Origin: Pseudoalteromonas rubra
Lineage (GTDB): Bacteria; Pseudomonadota; Gammaproteobacteria; Enterobacterales; Alteromonadaceae
Assembly: GCF_000238295.3 (NCBI RefSeq)
Contig: NZ_AHCD03000036.1
Coordinates: forward strand, 1 to 64,000
DNA length: 64,000 nt
Reading direction: 5' to 3'
The position numbers and the translations under genes were made by a program. Position 1 is the first letter of the stretch; every line of letters begins with the position of its first letter. The notes beneath the pieces are model-generated. The model did no database searches. It worked only from the letters and a program-made list of their open reading frames with translations, and was not told the DNA's origin. Shown in pieces: positions 53,354 to 62,455 of the stretch.

Positions 53354-53789
53354 TCTGATATACGGATCAGCGATAAGATCTTTTACACAGAAGTTATTCA
53401 CAAAATGGCTCTTTCATAGATCGCATTGTGGATAACCTTTGATCTAACTGCGGATCTACGCATACTTATCCATTGGATAGTTTTCATCGGATCTTGGGTT
53501 GTGAATAAATAGCCACTTTGATCAAAGCTTTTCATCGTGATGATCCGATCTAATTCACACCATATGATCTGAACTAACTCTTTGGATCAAATAAGGAATA
53601 CATCGTTATTCACAGATCCGGGCTGATCTAATAGTAAGATCTAATAAAGATCTTTAAAAAGATCCTTATATATATTTAAGTGATCCTTTTAACCCTGATT
53701 AAAATTTAAACGTTTCACTTCTGCGTTTTTCTGGGTAGAATACGCACCCTTTCGAAATTTGCTGGTTGTTTTTAAGTAGGATCCCGTAA
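53354..53789. other. oriC: Origin of replication oriC
   Basis: Bounded by mioC and mnmG as in E. coli. Four consensus TTATNCACA DnaA boxes: 53394-53402 (+), 53427-53435 (-), 53500-53508 (-) and 53606-53614 (+), with a weaker TTATCCATT at 53466. About 18 GATC sites occur in 436 bp. Right of the last box lies an AT-rich unwinding region (53630-53685) with three GATCT-starting 13-mer-like repeats on the minus strand (GATCTTTTTAAAG, GATCTTTATTAGA, GATCTTACTATTA). IHF and Fis sites cannot be judged by eye. Confidence 0.9.
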
Positions 53790-55679
53790 ATGATTTATCA
53801 CGAACATTTTGACGTTATCGTTGTTGGTGGTGGTCATGCAGGTACTGAGGCAGCATTAGCTGCAGCACGTATGGGCATGAATACCTTATTGTTAACACAC
53901 AATATGGACACCCTGGGACAGATGTCCTGTAACCCAGCGATCGGCGGGATCGGAAAAGGTCATCTGGTTAAAGAGATCGATGCTTTAGGTGGTGCAATGG
54001 CCAAAGCGATCGACAAAGGCGGGATCCAGTTCCGTACTCTAAACTCTTCTAAAGGCCCTGCTGTGCGAGCTACTCGTGCTCAGGCAGATCGCATTCTGTA
54101 TAAAGCGGCAATCCAGGATACCTTACAAAATCAGGAAAACCTGAAGATCTTTCAGCAATCGTGTGATGATCTGATCGTTGAACAGGATCGGGTGAAAGGC
54201 GTAGTTACCCAAATGGGACTGCGCTTCAGTGCTGAAACGGTAGTATTGACCGTCGGTACTTTCCTCGGTGGTCAAATCCACATTGGTCTGGAAAACTTTA
54301 AAGGCGGCCGTGCAGGCGATCCACCGTCAATTGCACTGGCACAGCGTTTACGTGAACTGCCCTTCCGTGTTGATCGACTGAAAACAGGCACACCACCTCG
54401 TATTGATGCACGCACTGTTGATTTTTCAGTGATGCAGGCACAACCAGGTGATACGCCAACGCCGGTATTCTCATTTATGGGTAAAGCGTCGGATCATCCA
54501 CAACAGATCCCTTGCTATATCACGTATACCAACGAGAAAACCCATGACGTGATCCGTGAAAATCTGCATCGCTCACCTATGTATGCCGGTGTGATCGAAG
54601 GAATTGGGCCTCGTTATTGTCCGTCTATTGAAGATAAGATCGTTCGTTTCGCTGATAAAGAGAAGCATCAGATCTTTGTTGAACCAGAAGGGCTGACTTC
54701 TTACGAACTGTATCCAAATGGGATCTCCACCAGCTTGCCGTTTGATATTCAGCTGGAGATCGTGCGTTCAATTCAGGGGTTTGAAAACGCGCACATCTGT
54801 CGTCCGGGCTATGCCATCGAGTATGACTTCTTTGATCCTCGGGATCTGAAGCAGTCGCTGGAAACCAAATTCATCAATGGTCTGTTCTTCGCGGGCCAGA
54901 TAAATGGCACCACCGGATACGAAGAAGCCGGCGCACAAGGCTTAATCGCCGGTATGAACGCTGCCTTACAAGTTAAGGGTCTGGATGCCTGGACACCACG
55001 TCGCGATCAGGCATACACCGGTGTCTTGATTGACGATCTGGCAACCTTAGGGACCAAAGAACCGTATCGCATGTTTACCAGCCGTGCAGAATACCGTTTG
55101 CTGTTGCGTGAAGACAACGCCGATCTGCGTCTGACCGAACAAGGTCGCAAACTGGGTTTAGTGGATGATGAGCGCTGGGCAGCTTACAACAACAAATTAG
55201 AAGTGATGGAGCAGGAAACGCAGCGACTGCGTAATACCTGGATCCACAAAGATCACCCGGCACTGGCGCAGGTGAATGAATTGCTGAAGTCGCCATTGAC
55301 CCGTGAAGCCAGTTTAGAAGATCTGATCCGTCGTCCGGAAGTCAGTTATAACACACTGATGCAGATTGAAGGGTTGGCCAGCGAACAGGATAATATTCAG
55401 GCGCTGGAGCAAGTTGAGATCCAGACTAAGTACGCCGGCTATATTGCGCGTCAACAGGATGAGATCAATAAACAACTGCGTCACGAAGAAACGCTGTTAC
55501 CGGCTGAGTTCGATTACGCTCAGGTCAGCGGTCTGTCTAACGAGGTGGTGGCTAAGCTGTCAGAAGCCAGACCACAAACAATCGGCCAGGCGTCTCGCAT
55601 TTCTGGTATCACCCCTGCTGCTATTTCGCTATTATTAGTGTATCTGAAGAAGCAAGGGTTGTTACGCAAGTCAGCGTAA
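53790..55679 (+). CDS. mnmG: tRNA wobble-uridine modification enzyme MnmG (GidA)
   Basis: FAD-dependent partner of MnmE. 629 residues, same as E. coli. The dinucleotide-binding loop VVGGGHAGTEAALAAARMG and TLGQMSCNPAIGGIGKGHLVKEIDALGG are at the N-terminus. RPGYAIEYD, GLFFAGQINGTTGYEEAGAQG and SRAEYRLLLREDNADLRL follow. The gene holds about 31 GATC sites, some four times the random expectation, continuing the GATC richness of oriC. Confidence 0.97.
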   Translation: MIYHEHFDVIVVGGGHAGTEAALAAARMGMNTLLLTHNMDTLGQMSCNPAIGGIGKGHLVKEIDALGGAMAKAIDKGGIQFRTLNSSKGPAVRATRAQADRILYKAAIQDTLQNQENLKIFQQSCDDLIVEQDRVKGVVTQMGLRFSAETVVLTVGTFLGGQIHIGLENFKGGRAGDPPSIALAQRLRELPFRVDRLKTGTPPRIDARTVDFSVMQAQPGDTPTPVFSFMGKASDHPQQIPCYITYTNEKTHDVIRENLHRSPMYAGVIEGIGPRYCPSIEDKIVRFADKEKHQIFVEPEGLTSYELYPNGISTSLPFDIQLEIVRSIQGFENAHICRPGYAIEYDFFDPRDLKQSLETKFINGLFFAGQINGTTGYEEAGAQGLIAGMNAALQVKGLDAWTPRRDQAYTGVLIDDLATLGTKEPYRMFTSRAEYRLLLREDNADLRLTEQGRKLGLVDDERWAAYNNKLEVMEQETQRLRNTWIHKDHPALAQVNELLKSPLTREASLEDLIRRPEVSYNTLMQIEGLASEQDNIQALEQVEIQTKYAGYIARQQDEINKQLRHEETLLPAEFDYAQVSGLSNEVVAKLSEARPQTIGQASRISGITPAAISLLLVYLKKQGLLRKSA

Positions 55680-55695
55680 CAACAAACGGAAGACT

Positions 55696-56316
55696 GTGTT
55701 ATTAGAACAACTTACAGCCCTGTTAGCCCGTACGGACATCACGCTAACTGAACAACAAAAGCAGCAGCTCGTCGATTATGTCGGGCTGCTCGATAAATGG
55801 AACAAAGCCTACAACCTGACCTCAGTGCGCGATCCGCAAGAAATGATGATTAAACACATCATGGACTCGTTAGTCGTTGCGCCTCACCTGAACGGCAAAA
55901 ATTACATCGATGTGGGCACCGGACCGGGATTACCCGGGATCGTACTGGCCATCGCCCTGCCCGATACACAATTTGTGTTGCTCGACAGCCTTGGTAAGCG
56001 TGTACGTTTTTTAACCCAGGTAAAACATGCGCTTGGACTGGAAAACGTCACACCGGTTCAGTCTCGTGTTGAAGAATATCAGCCAAGTGTTAAATTAGAC
56101 GGTGTGCTGAGCCGTGCATTTGCCTCTTTGCAGGATATGGTTCAGTGGTGTGGACATCTGGTCAATGACGAAAGCCGCTTTCTGGCATTAAAAGGTCAGT
56201 TTCCGCAGCAGGAACTGGATAGCCTGCCTGCCGGTGTGACTCTGGAACGTGATATTAGTTTACAGGTCCCCGAGCTGGATGGTGAACGTCATTTAATCAT
56301 TCTGAAAAAAGACTAG
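55696..56316 (+). CDS. rsmG: 16S rRNA m7G527 methyltransferase RsmG (GidB)
   Basis: SAM-dependent methyltransferase of 16S rRNA G527. 206 residues, GTG start with CGGAAG upstream. SAM loop is YIDVGTGPGLPGIVLAI; the guanine-binding region has NLTSVRDPQEMMIKHIMDSL. It follows mnmG by 16 bp and precedes parA by 14 bp. Confidence 0.96.
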   Translation: MLLEQLTALLARTDITLTEQQKQQLVDYVGLLDKWNKAYNLTSVRDPQEMMIKHIMDSLVVAPHLNGKNYIDVGTGPGLPGIVLAIALPDTQFVLLDSLGKRVRFLTQVKHALGLENVTPVQSRVEEYQPSVKLDGVLSRAFASLQDMVQWCGHLVNDESRFLALKGQFPQQELDSLPAGVTLERDISLQVPELDGERHLIILKKD

Positions 56317-56330
56317 TATTCGAGGACATA

Positions 56331-57116
56331 GTGGCTAGAGTCATTGCGATCGCAAACCAAAAAGGCGGTGTGGGAAAAACCACCACTGCAGTTAACCTGG
56401 CAGCTTCCATGGCTGCGACCAAACGCAAGGTCCTGCTGATTGACCTGGATCCACAAGGCAATGCGACCATGGGCAGCGGTGTTGACAAATATGGCGAAGT
56501 AGCAACCATTTACGATCTTTTGATCGAAGAGACCCCCATTCAGGACGTGATCAGTAAAGAAACGTCCGGCGAATACCACTTAATTGCTGCCAACGGTGAT
56601 GTGACCGCGGCTGAAGTTAAGTTGATGGAATTGTTCGCTCGCGAAGTGCGCTTGCGTAATGCACTGGAATCGGTGCTGGATCAGTACGATTTTATTTTTA
56701 TTGATTGCCCGCCTTCGTTGAATATGTTGACGGTTAATGCAATGGCGGCGGCTGACTCTGTTATGGTGCCTATGCAGTGTGAGTATTATGCACTGGAAGG
56801 ACTAACGGCGCTGATGGATACCATCACGCAGCTTTCTAAGCTGGTCAATCCACATTTACAGATTGAGGGGATCTTGCGTACTATGTACGATCCACGTAAC
56901 CGCCTGGCGAATGATGTATCTGAACAGCTGAAACAGCACTTTGGTGAAAAAGTATACCGCACGGTGATCCCACGCAATGTGCGTCTGGCAGAAGCGCCGA
57001 GTTTTGGTGCGCCAGCGATGTACTATGACAGAGCATCCAGTGGTGCCAAAGCCTATCTGGCACTGGCCGGAGAAATGCTCCGCCGTCAGGAAAAACAAGC
57101 AGCAGCTGTTGCCTAA
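56331..57116 (+). CDS. parA: Chromosome partitioning ATPase ParA (Soj)
   Basis: Dynamic ATPase that moves ParB-parS complexes. 261 residues, GTG start with GAGGA upstream. Deviant Walker A KGGVGKTTTAVNLA, Walker A' LLIDLDPQGNAT and Walker B FIFIDCPPSL are present. It has no N-terminal DNA-binding extension, so it is the short chromosomal type and not a plasmid ParA. Coupled to parB with 15 bp between. Confidence 0.97.
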   Translation: MARVIAIANQKGGVGKTTTAVNLAASMAATKRKVLLIDLDPQGNATMGSGVDKYGEVATIYDLLIEETPIQDVISKETSGEYHLIAANGDVTAAEVKLMELFAREVRLRNALESVLDQYDFIFIDCPPSLNMLTVNAMAAADSVMVPMQCEYYALEGLTALMDTITQLSKLVNPHLQIEGILRTMYDPRNRLANDVSEQLKQHFGEKVYRTVIPRNVRLAEAPSFGAPAMYYDRASSGAKAYLALAGEMLRRQEKQAAAVA

Positions 57117-57131
57117 GAGGAAGAAAAAATA

Positions 57132-58085
57132 ATGTCGGTGAAAAAACGCGGTTTGGGTCGAGGTCTGGATGCCCTGTTGAGTTCAGCAAAACCTGCTGCG
57201 CCTCAACCTGCTCAGCCTGAAGTCACACAAACCCAGGGCACCGAGCGTGCCGTTGAACCCGAGCAGACGACGCAAAGTCATGAGGTGACCGATCAGGAAT
57301 TACAACGGTTGCCCATCGAGTATTTGCAACGTGGTAAGTATCAGCCGCGCAAGGACATGTCTGAGCAGGCGCTTGAAGAACTTGCCAGTTCGATCCGGGC
57401 ACAAGGTGTATTGCAACCGATAGTGGTGCGCCCGGTCGCTGAAAACCAATTCGAAATCATTGCCGGTGAACGACGCTGGCGCGCTGCGCAGCTTGCTGAG
57501 CTGGATGTGGTGCCTTGTATCATCAAAGATGTTGCAGATGAAGCCGCAGTGGCCATTGCGTTGATTGAGAACATTCAGCGTGAAGATCTTAATGCCATGG
57601 AAGAAGCGGTTGCTCTCGACCGATTACTGAACGAGTTTGAACTGACGCATCAACAAGTTGCTGACGCCGTAGGCAAGTCTCGTACCACAGTGACCAATTT
57701 ACTTCGTCTCAATAATCTCAATGATGATGTAAAAATCTTGTTGGAACATGGTGATATTGAAATGGGTCATGCCCGTTGTTTACTGGCACTGACCGGTGAG
57801 CAGCAATCGGAAGCGGCCAGAACCGCGGTCGCTAAAGGGCTAACGGTCCGTGAAACCGAGAAGCTGGTGCGTGCTATGCTAGAGCCAGTGGAGAAAAAAC
57901 CAGCAAAAGAGAAAGATCCGGACGTTAAACTGCTTGAGCAACAACTGGCAGAAAACCTTGGGGCCAAAGTGGAGATAAATTATAACCAAAAAGGCAAAGG
58001 TAAGCTGGTGATTTCTTATGCAAATTTAGATGAATTAGACGGAATTTTGGGGCGTATCCAGCCCGATTTTCAACAACCCTCGTAA
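57132..58085 (+). CDS. parB: Chromosome partitioning CTPase ParB (Spo0J)
   Basis: Clamps on parS DNA in a CTP-dependent way and spreads. 317 residues: an N-terminal basic ParA-interaction segment (KKRGLGRGLDALLSS), the CTP-binding core with PRKDMSEQALEELASSI, GVLQPIVVRP and GERRWRAAQ, a helix-turn-helix with THQQVADAVGKSRTTVTNLLRL, and a C-terminal dimerisation domain. Its predicted targets are the two parS sites in recF about 20 kb away. Confidence 0.97.
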   Translation: MSVKKRGLGRGLDALLSSAKPAAPQPAQPEVTQTQGTERAVEPEQTTQSHEVTDQELQRLPIEYLQRGKYQPRKDMSEQALEELASSIRAQGVLQPIVVRPVAENQFEIIAGERRWRAAQLAELDVVPCIIKDVADEAAVAIALIENIQREDLNAMEEAVALDRLLNEFELTHQQVADAVGKSRTTVTNLLRLNNLNDDVKILLEHGDIEMGHARCLLALTGEQQSEAARTAVAKGLTVRETEKLVRAMLEPVEKKPAKEKDPDVKLLEQQLAENLGAKVEINYNQKGKGKLVISYANLDELDGILGRIQPDFQQPS

Positions 58086-58142
58086 TCTTACCTTTTAAGG
58101 CGAAATGGGCGCTCGAAAAGCGTTACATTTCGTCTCGTCAAG

Positions 58143-58170
58143 TTGCAAATTGAGCAGAAATAAGTATAAT
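58143..58170 (+). promoter_or_regulatory. Promoter of the ATP synthase operon
   Basis: TTGCAA (58143-58148) and a perfect TATAAT (58165-58170) with a 16-bp spacer lie 54 bp before atpI. An inverted repeat CGAAATG/CATTTCG (58102-58131 region) between parB and this promoter may serve as a weak end of the parAB transcript. Confidence 0.75.
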
Positions 58171-58223
58171 TTCGCCAGTTTTCTAGCCCTGATAAAATTT
58201 AGCGTCATTAAGGTTAATTATAA

Positions 58224-58604
58224 GTGACTCATTCGTTAGCAAGCCCATATCGGCGTGCCGCATTAAAAGGTGTTTTGTATCAGGGTCTCGTAGCTATCAT
58301 TGCTGCAGTAATAGTTTTTATTGGTTGGGGAGTGGAAGCAGGCTTGTCGGCGTTGGCTGGCGGTGCGGTGCTGGTACTCCCTAATTTTGTATTTGCCGCT
58401 TATGCATTCCGATTTATGGGTGCCAGTAAGGCAAATCAAGTGTATTCCTCATTGAAACGAGGAAACGGATTAAAATTTTTGCTAACTGTTGTGCTTTTTG
58501 CGCTCATTTTTAAGCACTTTTCAGTCGTCATGCTGCCGTTTTTCGGCACTTATATGCTGGTGATGCTGACACAATGGTTGGTTCTGATTTTTTTTAATCA
58601 TTAA
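58224..58604 (+). CDS. atpI: ATP synthase accessory protein AtpI
   Basis: A 126-residue membrane protein with four hydrophobic segments. It is not part of the final enzyme but is linked to c-ring assembly or Mg2+ handling in studied bacteria. GTG start. First gene of atpIBEFHAGD, 16 bp before atpB. Confidence 0.9.
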   Translation: MTHSLASPYRRAALKGVLYQGLVAIIAAVIVFIGWGVEAGLSALAGGAVLVLPNFVFAAYAFRFMGASKANQVYSSLKRGNGLKFLLTVVLFALIFKHFSVVMLPFFGTYMLVMLTQWLVLIFFNH

Positions 58605-58620
58605 CTTTTAGGATAAAACA

Positions 58621-59478
58621 ATGGCTGCAGAAGAAGTGACTCTATCGAGCCATATTCAGCACCACTTGACCAATGCCAAGATGTGTTCGACCGATGCCGG
58701 TCTGGCCTTCAATAAAGCATGTGCGGACAGTGGTTTCTGGACATGGCATATAGATACCCTCGCATGGTCCATCGGTTTAGGTCTTATATTCTTATGGATC
58801 TTCCGAAGTGCCGCTAAAAAATCCACCACAGGTGTTCCTGGTAAATTCCAGTGCTTTATTGAAATGGTTGTTGAGCTCGTTGGTGATAACGTGCGAGACA
58901 CTTACCATGGCAACAGCAAACTGATCGCGCCTTTGGCCCTGACTATCTTTGTCTGGGTGTTCTTAATGAACTTGATGGATTTGGTTCCAGTTGATTTCCT
59001 ACCTGCTTTCGCTGGCTTCGTTGGTGAGCAAGCATTTGGTATGGACCCACATGATGTTTACATGAAGATTGTACCGACCACAGACGTGAATATGACTGCT
59101 GCTCTGGCATTGGGCGTATTTATTCTGATGATCGGGTATTCAATTCGTATCAAAGGTCTGGGCGGCTTCATTGCTGAGCTTACGCTTCACCCGTTCAGCT
59201 CTAAGAACAAATTAGTGATGGCGATTCTTATCCCATGTAACTTGCTACTTGAAACAATCGCATTGGTTGCTAAGCCTTTCTCGCTGGCACTGCGTTTGTT
59301 CGGTAACTTGTATGCGGGTGAGATGATCTTCATCCTGATTGGTGCAATCGGCCTGATGCAGCTTCCACTGCACTTTGTATGGGCTGTGTTCCACATCATG
59401 GTAATCGTACTGCAAGCATTCGTATTTATGATGCTGACCATCGTTTACCTCAGCATGGCTAGCACAAAAAGCCACTAA
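58621..59478 (+). CDS. atpB: ATP synthase subunit a
   Basis: Fo stator subunit forming the proton half-channels. 285 residues with a longer N-terminal segment than E. coli (271). The essential arginine is in the penultimate-helix motif SLALRLFGNLYAGEMIF. Five to six membrane helices. A 66-bp spacer separates it from atpE. Confidence 0.97.
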   Translation: MAAEEVTLSSHIQHHLTNAKMCSTDAGLAFNKACADSGFWTWHIDTLAWSIGLGLIFLWIFRSAAKKSTTGVPGKFQCFIEMVVELVGDNVRDTYHGNSKLIAPLALTIFVWVFLMNLMDLVPVDFLPAFAGFVGEQAFGMDPHDVYMKIVPTTDVNMTAALALGVFILMIGYSIRIKGLGGFIAELTLHPFSSKNKLVMAILIPCNLLLETIALVAKPFSLALRLFGNLYAGEMIFILIGAIGLMQLPLHFVWAVFHIMVIVLQAFVFMMLTIVYLSMASTKSH

Positions 59479-59489
59479 TTAGCTGAAAT

Positions 59490-59544
59490 AAAAGAATTTT
59501 TTAAACTTTAACTTTAATTTACTATTGAAACTTTGGAGATAAAA
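59490..59544 (+). promoter_or_regulatory. U-rich translational enhancer before atpE
   Basis: The leader of atpE is a T-rich, unstructured tract (TTTTTTAAACTTTAACTTTA) followed by TTGGAG and ATAAAAATG. The E. coli atpE initiation region has a similar U-rich enhancer that drives high c-subunit synthesis, so the same role is inferred. Confidence 0.45.
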
Positions 59545-59778
59545 ATGGAAATCGCAGTTGCTATTAAACTTATCGCTGTTGCTCTACTAATCGGTTTTGG
59601 TGCAATCGGTACTGCACTAGGCTTCGGTAACATGGGTGGTAAGTTCCTAGAAGCATGTGCTCGTCAGCCTGAGCTTGCGCCTCAACTACAAGTTAAAATG
59701 TTCATCCTAGCTGGTCTTATCGATGCCGTTGCAATGATCGGTGTAGGTATCGCTATGTACATGTTGTTCGCTCTTTAA
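59545..59778 (+). CDS. atpE: ATP synthase subunit c
   Basis: A 77-residue helical hairpin that forms the rotor ring. The proton-binding acid is aspartate in the second helix (LAGLIDAVAMIGVGIAMY), as in E. coli. The polar loop is ARQPELAP. No Na+-binding pattern is evident, so proton coupling is inferred. The ATG at 59545 with GGAG 6 bases upstream is preferred over an in-frame TTG at 59533. Confidence 0.97.
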   Translation: MEIAVAIKLIAVALLIGFGAIGTALGFGNMGGKFLEACARQPELAPQLQVKMFILAGLIDAVAMIGVGIAMYMLFAL

Positions 59779-59827
59779 TATTGCAAAATACCTGAAACGA
59801 ACAACTGTCAAGTAAGGAGGAGCGGTC

Positions 59828-60298
59828 GTGAACTTAAACGCCACTCTAATAGGTGAATTAATCGCATTTGTGGTCTTCGTATGGTTCTGTATGAAGTTCG
59901 TATGGCCACCACTAAATGGTGCGATTGAAGCTCGCCAGAAGAAAATCGAAGATGGATTAGCTGCCTCTGACAAAGCTGAAAAAGATCTTGAGCAAGCGCG
60001 CGAAAAAGCTGCTGAAGAACTGAAAGAAGCGAAAACTCAAGCTAGCGAAATCATTGAACAAGCTAAAAAGCGTGCAACGCTGATTGTTGACGAAGAGACA
60101 ACTCGTGGTCAGCAAGAGCGTGAGAAAATCATTGCTCAGGGACACTCTGAGATCGAATCTGAGCGCAACCGCGTGAAAGAAGAGCTACGTCAACAAGTAG
60201 CGACTCTGGCTGTGGTTGGTGCAGAGAAGATTTTAGAGCGTGAAATCGATCAAGCCGCACACAGTGACATCGTTGAAAAACTTGTCGCTGAGCTTTAA
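59828..60298 (+). CDS. atpF: ATP synthase subunit b
   Basis: Peripheral stalk: one N-terminal membrane helix (about 6-25) then a long charged alpha-helix (about 30-150, rich in Lys/Glu/Ala) that dimerises. 156 residues, same as E. coli. GTG start with a very strong AAGGAGGAG upstream. Confidence 0.96.
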   Translation: MNLNATLIGELIAFVVFVWFCMKFVWPPLNGAIEARQKKIEDGLAASDKAEKDLEQAREKAAEELKEAKTQASEIIEQAKKRATLIVDEETTRGQQEREKIIAQGHSEIESERNRVKEELRQQVATLAVVGAEKILEREIDQAAHSDIVEKLVAEL

Positions 60299-60313
60299 GT
60301 AGAGGGTATGAGC

Positions 60314-60847
60314 ATGTCTGAATTGACTACTATCGCTCGCCCATACGCTAAAGCGGCTTTTGAACTTGCCGTTGAGAAAGGCACAGTTGAAGCTTGGAAT
60401 GAAATGCTGTTCTTCGCAGGCCAGGTGGCCCGCGATGAACAGGTTCAGCTGCTACTGGGTGGCATTGCTACCGAAGCAGAGCAGTCTGATGTATTCATCA
60501 AGCTATGCGCTGAGCAACTCGACGAACAAGGCCAAAATCTTATCAAGCTGATGGCCGAAAATGAGCGTTTAGCCGCCATTCCAGCTGTTGCAGATTTGTT
60601 TGCTGAACTTAAAGCAGACTATGACAAAGAAATCGACGTTAACGTCGTTTCAGCAGCAGCGCTTGCCGAAGAAGAGCAAGCAAAATTGGTCGCGGCACTT
60701 GAGAAACGTTTCGCACGCAAAGTTAAGCTGAATTGTAGCATCGACGAAACCATCGTAAGTGGTCTGGTCATTAAAGCTGGCGATACCGTCATTGACGGCT
60801 CTATTCGCGGCAAGTTAGATCGTCTTGTGACGACGCTACAATCGTAA
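60314..60847 (+). CDS. atpH: ATP synthase subunit delta
   Basis: Links F1 to the stalk. 177 residues from the ATG at 60314 (MSELTTIARPYAKAAFELA), which has AGAGGG 7 bases upstream. A further ATG two codons earlier is too close to that site. Length equals E. coli delta. Followed by atpA after 14 bp. Confidence 0.96.
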   Translation: MSELTTIARPYAKAAFELAVEKGTVEAWNEMLFFAGQVARDEQVQLLLGGIATEAEQSDVFIKLCAEQLDEQGQNLIKLMAENERLAAIPAVADLFAELKADYDKEIDVNVVSAAALAEEEQAKLVAALEKRFARKVKLNCSIDETIVSGLVIKAGDTVIDGSIRGKLDRLVTTLQS

Positions 60848-60861
60848 TTGGGAAAAAGAGC

Positions 60862-62403
60862 ATGCAACTTAATTCCACAGAAATTTCTGCACTGATCAAG
60901 CAACGCATTGAGCAGTTTGAAGTTGTAAGTGAAGCGCGTAACGAAGGTACTATCGTATCTGTTACCGACGGTATCATCCGCATCCACGGTCTTGCTGACT
61001 GTATGCAGGGTGAGATGATCGAGCTTCCTGGCAACCGTTATGCTATCGCATTGAACCTTGAGCGCGACTCAGTAGGTGCGGTAGTAATGGGTCCATACGC
61101 AGACCTTAAAGAAGGCGTAAAAGTTAAATCAACAGGTCGTATCCTTGAAGTACCAGTAGGCCGTGGTCTGCTAGGTCGTGTTGTAAACACACTAGGTGAG
61201 CCGATTGACGGTAAAGGCGCGGTAGACAACGATGGTTTTGAGCCAGTTGAAAAAATCGCACCGGGCGTAATCGAGCGTCAATCAGTAGACGAGCCAGTAC
61301 AAACTGGTTATAAGTCTATCGACTCTATGATCCCAGTTGGTCGTGGTCAGCGTGAGCTAGTGATCGGTGACCGTCAGACTGGTAAAACAGCACTGGCTAT
61401 CGATGCTATCATCAACCAAAAAGACACAGGCGTTAAGTGTGTGTACGTTGCGGTTGGTCAGAAAGCTTCAACCATTGCTAACGTAGTACGTAAACTAGAA
61501 GAGCACGGCGCTCTTGAGAACACCATTGTTGTTGTTGCATCAGCATCTGAGTCTGCTGCACTACAATTCCTGGCACCGTTCTCTGGTTGTACTATGGGTG
61601 AATACTTCCGTGACCGTGGTGAAGACGCGCTAATCGTATATGATGACCTGTCTAAGCAAGCTGTTGCTTACCGTCAGATCTCACTACTACTTAAGCGTCC
61701 ACCGGGCCGTGAAGCATACCCAGGTGACGTATTCTACCTTCACTCACGTCTTCTAGAGCGTGCATCACGTGTTAACGCTGATTACGTTGAGAAGTTCACC
61801 AATGGTGAAGTGAAAGGTCAAACAGGTTCATTGACGGCATTGCCAATCATTGAAACTCAAGGTGGTGACGTTTCTGCATTCGTACCTACCAACGTTATCT
61901 CAATCACCGACGGTCAGATCTTCCTAGAAACTGACTTGTTCAACGCAGGTATCCGTCCAGCAGTTAACGCTGGTATCTCGGTATCTCGTGTAGGTGGTGC
62001 AGCGCAAACTAAAATCGTTAAGAAACTAGGTGGTGGTATCCGTCTAGCGCTAGCTCAGTACCGTGAACTAGCGGCGTTCTCTCAGTTCGCTTCTGACCTT
62101 GACGATGCAACACGTGCCCAGCTTGAGCACGGTGAGCGCGTAACAGAGCTAATGAAGCAGAAACAGTACGCACCAATGTCTGTTGCTGACATGTCTCTGT
62201 CTCTATTCGCTGTTGAGAAAGGCTACCTGCAAGACATCGAAATCAACAAAGTACTTGATTTTGAAGCAAGCCTAATCGCATTCGCGAAAAGCGAATACGC
62301 AGCGCTAATGACTCAAATCAATGAAACTGGTAACTACAACGCCGAGATCGAAGCGCAGCTGAAAGAACTTCTAGAGAAGTTCAAGTCTACGCAAACTTGG
62401 TAA
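60862..62403 (+). CDS. atpA: ATP synthase subunit alpha
   Basis: Regulatory nucleotide-binding subunit of F1, 513 residues as in E. coli. Walker A GDRQTGKTALAIDA; the alpha/beta signature is in PAVNAGISVSRVGG. GATC content is ordinary (about six), in contrast to mnmG. Codon use is of the highly expressed type. Confidence 0.98.
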   Translation: MQLNSTEISALIKQRIEQFEVVSEARNEGTIVSVTDGIIRIHGLADCMQGEMIELPGNRYAIALNLERDSVGAVVMGPYADLKEGVKVKSTGRILEVPVGRGLLGRVVNTLGEPIDGKGAVDNDGFEPVEKIAPGVIERQSVDEPVQTGYKSIDSMIPVGRGQRELVIGDRQTGKTALAIDAIINQKDTGVKCVYVAVGQKASTIANVVRKLEEHGALENTIVVVASASESAALQFLAPFSGCTMGEYFRDRGEDALIVYDDLSKQAVAYRQISLLLKRPPGREAYPGDVFYLHSRLLERASRVNADYVEKFTNGEVKGQTGSLTALPIIETQGGDVSAFVPTNVISITDGQIFLETDLFNAGIRPAVNAGISVSRVGGAAQTKIVKKLGGGIRLALAQYRELAAFSQFASDLDDATRAQLEHGERVTELMKQKQYAPMSVADMSLSLFAVEKGYLQDIEINKVLDFEASLIAFAKSEYAALMTQINETGNYNAEIEAQLKELLEKFKSTQTW

Positions 62404-62414
62404 TGTGTTATGAA

Positions 62415-62436
62415 GGTGAGTAGTTAACTACTCACC
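62415..62436. promoter_or_regulatory. Perfect palindrome in atpA-atpG spacer
   Basis: 22-bp uninterrupted palindrome, GGTGAGTAGTT followed by its complement AACTACTCACC, in the 52-bp gap. No T tract follows. In RNA it may form a small hairpin affecting mRNA processing or relative expression of alpha and gamma subunits; as DNA it could bind a dimeric protein. Confidence 0.5.
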
Positions 62437-62455
62437 CAGATTCGGAGAAAGAGTC

